A stretch of 64,000 bases of DNA from assembly GCF_003584125.1 (NCBI RefSeq), contig NZ_QXFL01000005.1, forward strand, positions 62,001 through 126,000, given 5' to 3'. Both the position numbers and the translations under genes were made by a program. This DNA comes from Aurantiacibacter zhengii (GTDB lineage: Bacteria > Pseudomonadota > Alphaproteobacteria > Sphingomonadales > Sphingomonadaceae). Below the pieces are notes generated by a model. It searched no databases. It had not been told where the DNA came from and saw only the letters and a program-made list of their open reading frames with translations. Positions 62,122 to 64,000 of the stretch are shown piece after piece. Numbering within the stretch: position 1 is the stretch's first letter; the number at the start of each line of letters is the position of its first letter.

Positions 62122-62761
62122 TGGTAGTCTCCTTGGCCGAGACTGCGGTGTCTTCGACATGCGCATCACGGTCTTCGAGTTCTTCGACGACTTCGTGGCT
62201 GGCGATTACCGAAGTGCGCTTGCCCTGGAGGATCTCGATGGCCGAGATCGTCCACCGGATGGTGAGCAGCACCATCGACAGGGGAAGCACGAAATACGGG
62301 ATGAAGCGCGGCAGCTTCTCGTAAGGTTCGCCGCCGTTCATGAAGGCAAGCCAGCCGAAGCCGGGCATCATCGGAACGTCTTCTGTCGTAAGGAACGACA
62401 GATCGGTCACGAAGGGATACCAGTAATTCCACGAACCGATCAGGAGCAGGATCGTGTATGCAAGGCAGGCGGCAACCGCGAACAGGGCGGCGATGCGTTT
62501 GCCGGTATTGCCCAGCAGATTGACCGCGGCATCCACACCCAGGTGGGCTGTGATGGCAACGCAGTGCGCAGCCCCGATCAGCACCAGCCAGGCGAACAGA
62601 TAGACGGTGGCCTCCACGGCCCACAGCACATTGGAGTTGAACACGTACCTGGCGATCACGTTGGCAAAGGTGATCATCGTCATCAGACCCAGGACCACCG
62701 CGATGAACAGACGCTCGATGCGGCCGATCAGGCTTGGCGATTCACCCATTTCATAAAACAT
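62114..62761 (-). CDS. dctQ: TRAP transporter small permease DctQ
   Basis: A 215-residue protein with four helices (LFIAVVLGLMTMITFANVIARYVFN and WLVLIGAAHCVAITAHLGVD), typical of DctQ, plus a longer periplasmic loop (residues about 110-150) than in most family members. It joins DctM to form the membrane part of the transporter. The stop overlaps dctM; GAGAGGA precedes the ATG. Confidence 0.88.
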   Translation of the reverse strand: MFYEMGESPSLIGRIERLFIAVVLGLMTMITFANVIARYVFNSNVLWAVEATVYLFAWLVLIGAAHCVAITAHLGVDAAVNLLGNTGKRIAALFAVAACLAYTILLLIGSWNYWYPFVTDLSFLTTEDVPMMPGFGWLAFMNGGEPYEKLPRFIPYFVLPLSMVLLTIRWTISAIEILQGKRTSVIASHEVVEELEDRDAHVEDTAVSAKETTNG

Positions 62762-62801
62762 CGGACATCATCCTCTCGTCGGGAAACGGGCCTTGCGTGG
62801 G

Positions 62802-62833
62802 GCCGGGGCGGCGAAGATATTGCTCGCCCCGGC
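62802..62833. other. Stable hairpin in the dctP-dctQ gap
   Basis: GCCGGGGCG and CGCCCCGGC form a nine-pair perfect stem in the 106-base gap after dctP on the minus strand. In transporter operons such a stem commonly protects the binding-protein mRNA from decay so that it is made in excess over the membrane subunits. There is no T-run. Confidence 0.6.
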
Positions 62834-62867
62834 TGTTCCCGATTTCTGCAAGGGACCGGCGGACCGA

Positions 62868-63932
62868 TCAGCTCTGGTTCGCAGCCTGCGCTGCGCGAAG
62901 CGTGTCTGCCCCGACATCGGGGGTGAAACGCTGCCAAACGGGACGCAGCGCATTCACCCATTGCTCGCGCTGTTCCGGCGTCAGTTCGCGGATTTCGGTA
63001 CCCGCATCCGCAACAGCCTGCCGGGCTTCTTCTTCAAGCTGGGTCACGGCATCGTTACGCTCGGTAGTGACCTCGCCCACGATCCGCGCTAGATCGCGGC
63101 GGTTCTCTTCTTCAAGGCCATTCCACCAGCGAGAGCTGGTGACGACCATGTAATCGAGCACGCCGTGATCGGTGTTGGTGATCCCGTCCTGAACCTCGTA
63201 GAATTTCTGGCCGTAGATGTTGGACCAGCTGTTTTCCTGCCCGTCGACAACACCGGTCTGCAGCGCGCCATAGACCTCGCTGAAGGACATCTTCTGCGGA
63301 TTGGCTCCAAGCTGATCGAACACTGCGACGAGCACGTCAGAATTTTCGACCCGGAATTTGAGGCCGCGTGCGTCGGCTGGCTCCAGCAGGGGGCGATCGG
63401 CGGAAAGCTGCTTCATGCCGGAATGCCAGAACGACAGGCCCTGCAATCCCTTGTCCTTCATCGAATCCAGCAGTGATTGCCCGGCGGAAGAAGCCTGGAA
63501 ACGGTCGACCGCATCGATATCGTCGAAGAGGAAGGGAAAATTGAAGATGCGAAGCCTGGTGGTGTAATTCTCGAACTTGGACAGGGAAGGCGCGGCCATC
63601 TGCACGTCGCCCAGCAGCATCGCCTCCAGCACCTTGTCGTCGTCATACAGCATGGAGTTCGGGAAGACTTCCATGCACATCCGACCGTCCATCTCGGTGT
63701 TGACCCGCTCCTGCAGCAAGCTGGCGGCAATACCCTTGGGGTGCTTGTCGGAGTTGGTGACGTGGCTGAACTTGATAACCTGCTCGCCCGGATCGCAACC
63801 GTCATTGTTGGCAACCTGCTCGCCTTCTGCACTGCCGGAGGGCGAGTTGGCATCGCCGTTCGAGGAAACGCCGCAGGCGGTAAGCGCGAGTGCGGCGAGG
63901 CCGACCATCGGCGTGGTGTAGAATTTGCGCAT
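62868..63932 (-). CDS. dctP: TRAP transporter substrate-binding lipoprotein DctP
   Basis: A 354-residue solute-binding protein of the DctP family. Family segments: VIKFSHVTNSDKHPKGIAASLLQERVN, MAAPSLSKFENYTTRLRIFNFPFLF, LKFRVENSDVLVAVFDQLGANPQKMSFSEVYGALQTGVVDGQENSWSNIY (with the substrate-carboxylate Arg in FRVENS) and VVTSSRWWNGL. The lipobox LTAC (Cys 20) suggests membrane anchoring rather than a free periplasmic form. GGGAG precedes ATG 63932. C4-dicarboxylates are the likely ligand, given the malic enzyme. Confidence 0.92.
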   Translation of the reverse strand: MRKFYTTPMVGLAALALTACGVSSNGDANSPSGSAEGEQVANNDGCDPGEQVIKFSHVTNSDKHPKGIAASLLQERVNTEMDGRMCMEVFPNSMLYDDDKVLEAMLLGDVQMAAPSLSKFENYTTRLRIFNFPFLFDDIDAVDRFQASSAGQSLLDSMKDKGLQGLSFWHSGMKQLSADRPLLEPADARGLKFRVENSDVLVAVFDQLGANPQKMSFSEVYGALQTGVVDGQENSWSNIYGQKFYEVQDGITNTDHGVLDYMVVTSSRWWNGLEEENRRDLARIVGEVTTERNDAVTQLEEEARQAVADAGTEIRELTPEQREQWVNALRPVWQRFTPDVGADTLRAAQAANQS

Positions 63933-64000
63933 TCAGATTCTCCCAATCGCTTTTTTCTTTCGCATCGCAATGCGTGCTCCCCATGAAGAGGCGAAAACGC

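Overview
The window is a high-GC (roughly 64%, estimated by eye), gene-dense chromosomal segment of an aerobic alphaproteobacterium. It most resembles Sphingomonadales, probably an Erythrobacter-like member. The supporting traits are the clustered Entner-Doudoroff genes (zwf-edd-glk-eda), PhyR and a FAT GUY-like single-domain response regulator of the general stress response, RcdA, a PHA synthase with a Lys/Ala-rich phasin, TonB-dependent receptors (one next to a TPR sulfotransferase), and dispersed TTCGACAAGCTCAGG-type inverted repeats. The family assignment is inferred; no rRNA is present. I saw no phage, insertion sequence or CRISPR array.

Layout. 1-5.9 kb: tail of a potassium-channel gene, a DUF1761 protein, rimO, two paired secreted amidohydrolases (one apparently without its metal site), alkB and yjbQ. 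6-14.6 kb: a transglutaminase, then the carbon operon zwf-edd-glk-eda-ppc, whose PEP carboxylase is divergent. 14.6-21 kb: L,D-transpeptidase, tilS, cpoB/ybgF, a RodZ-like protein and ptsP (EI-Ntr). 21-29 kb: two divergent DUF465 genes, rcdA, glpK, metallo-hydrolase, DUF4230, MFS, tRNA-binding protein, sulfotransferase. 29-34 kb: TonB receptor and BCCT transporter around an AT-rich, palindrome-dense gap. 35-43 kb: nadA, DUF2254, EamA, small lipoprotein, lipB, arsC-like, a Fur-boxed siderophore receptor and an orphan [2Fe-2S] subunit. 43-49 kb: MATE pump, then a general-stress locus (phyR, candidate sRNA, single-domain response regulator), a GNAT-like protein, a desaturase and a small acidic lipoprotein. 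49-57 kb: GNAT, lptG, lptF, clpS, phasin, phaC, aminotransferase. 57-64 kb: winged-helix regulator, PilZ, tRNA-Cys, tRNA-Thr, then malic enzyme with a dctPQM TRAP transporter.

Main result. Between phyR and the response regulator lies an unannotated transcription unit on the + strand. It has an EcfG-type -35 (GGAAC), a hairpin with a C-rich loop (CCCCCCTCCC) and a strong intrinsic terminator. This is the architecture known for the stress sRNA GsrN. Both flanking regulator genes, a small lipoprotein gene at 49 kb and possibly nadA carry GGAAC-N16/17-CGTT promoters, so a stress regulon can be read from the sequence. nepR and ecfG themselves are not in the window.

Other linked functions: glucose is routed through G6P and KDPG to pyruvate, with PEP carboxylase (if active) refilling C4 acids. 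TRAP-imported C4-dicarboxylates would be oxidised by malic enzyme. Carbon surplus goes to PHA, with TGCA-rich candidate PhaR sites beside phaC and the phasin gene.
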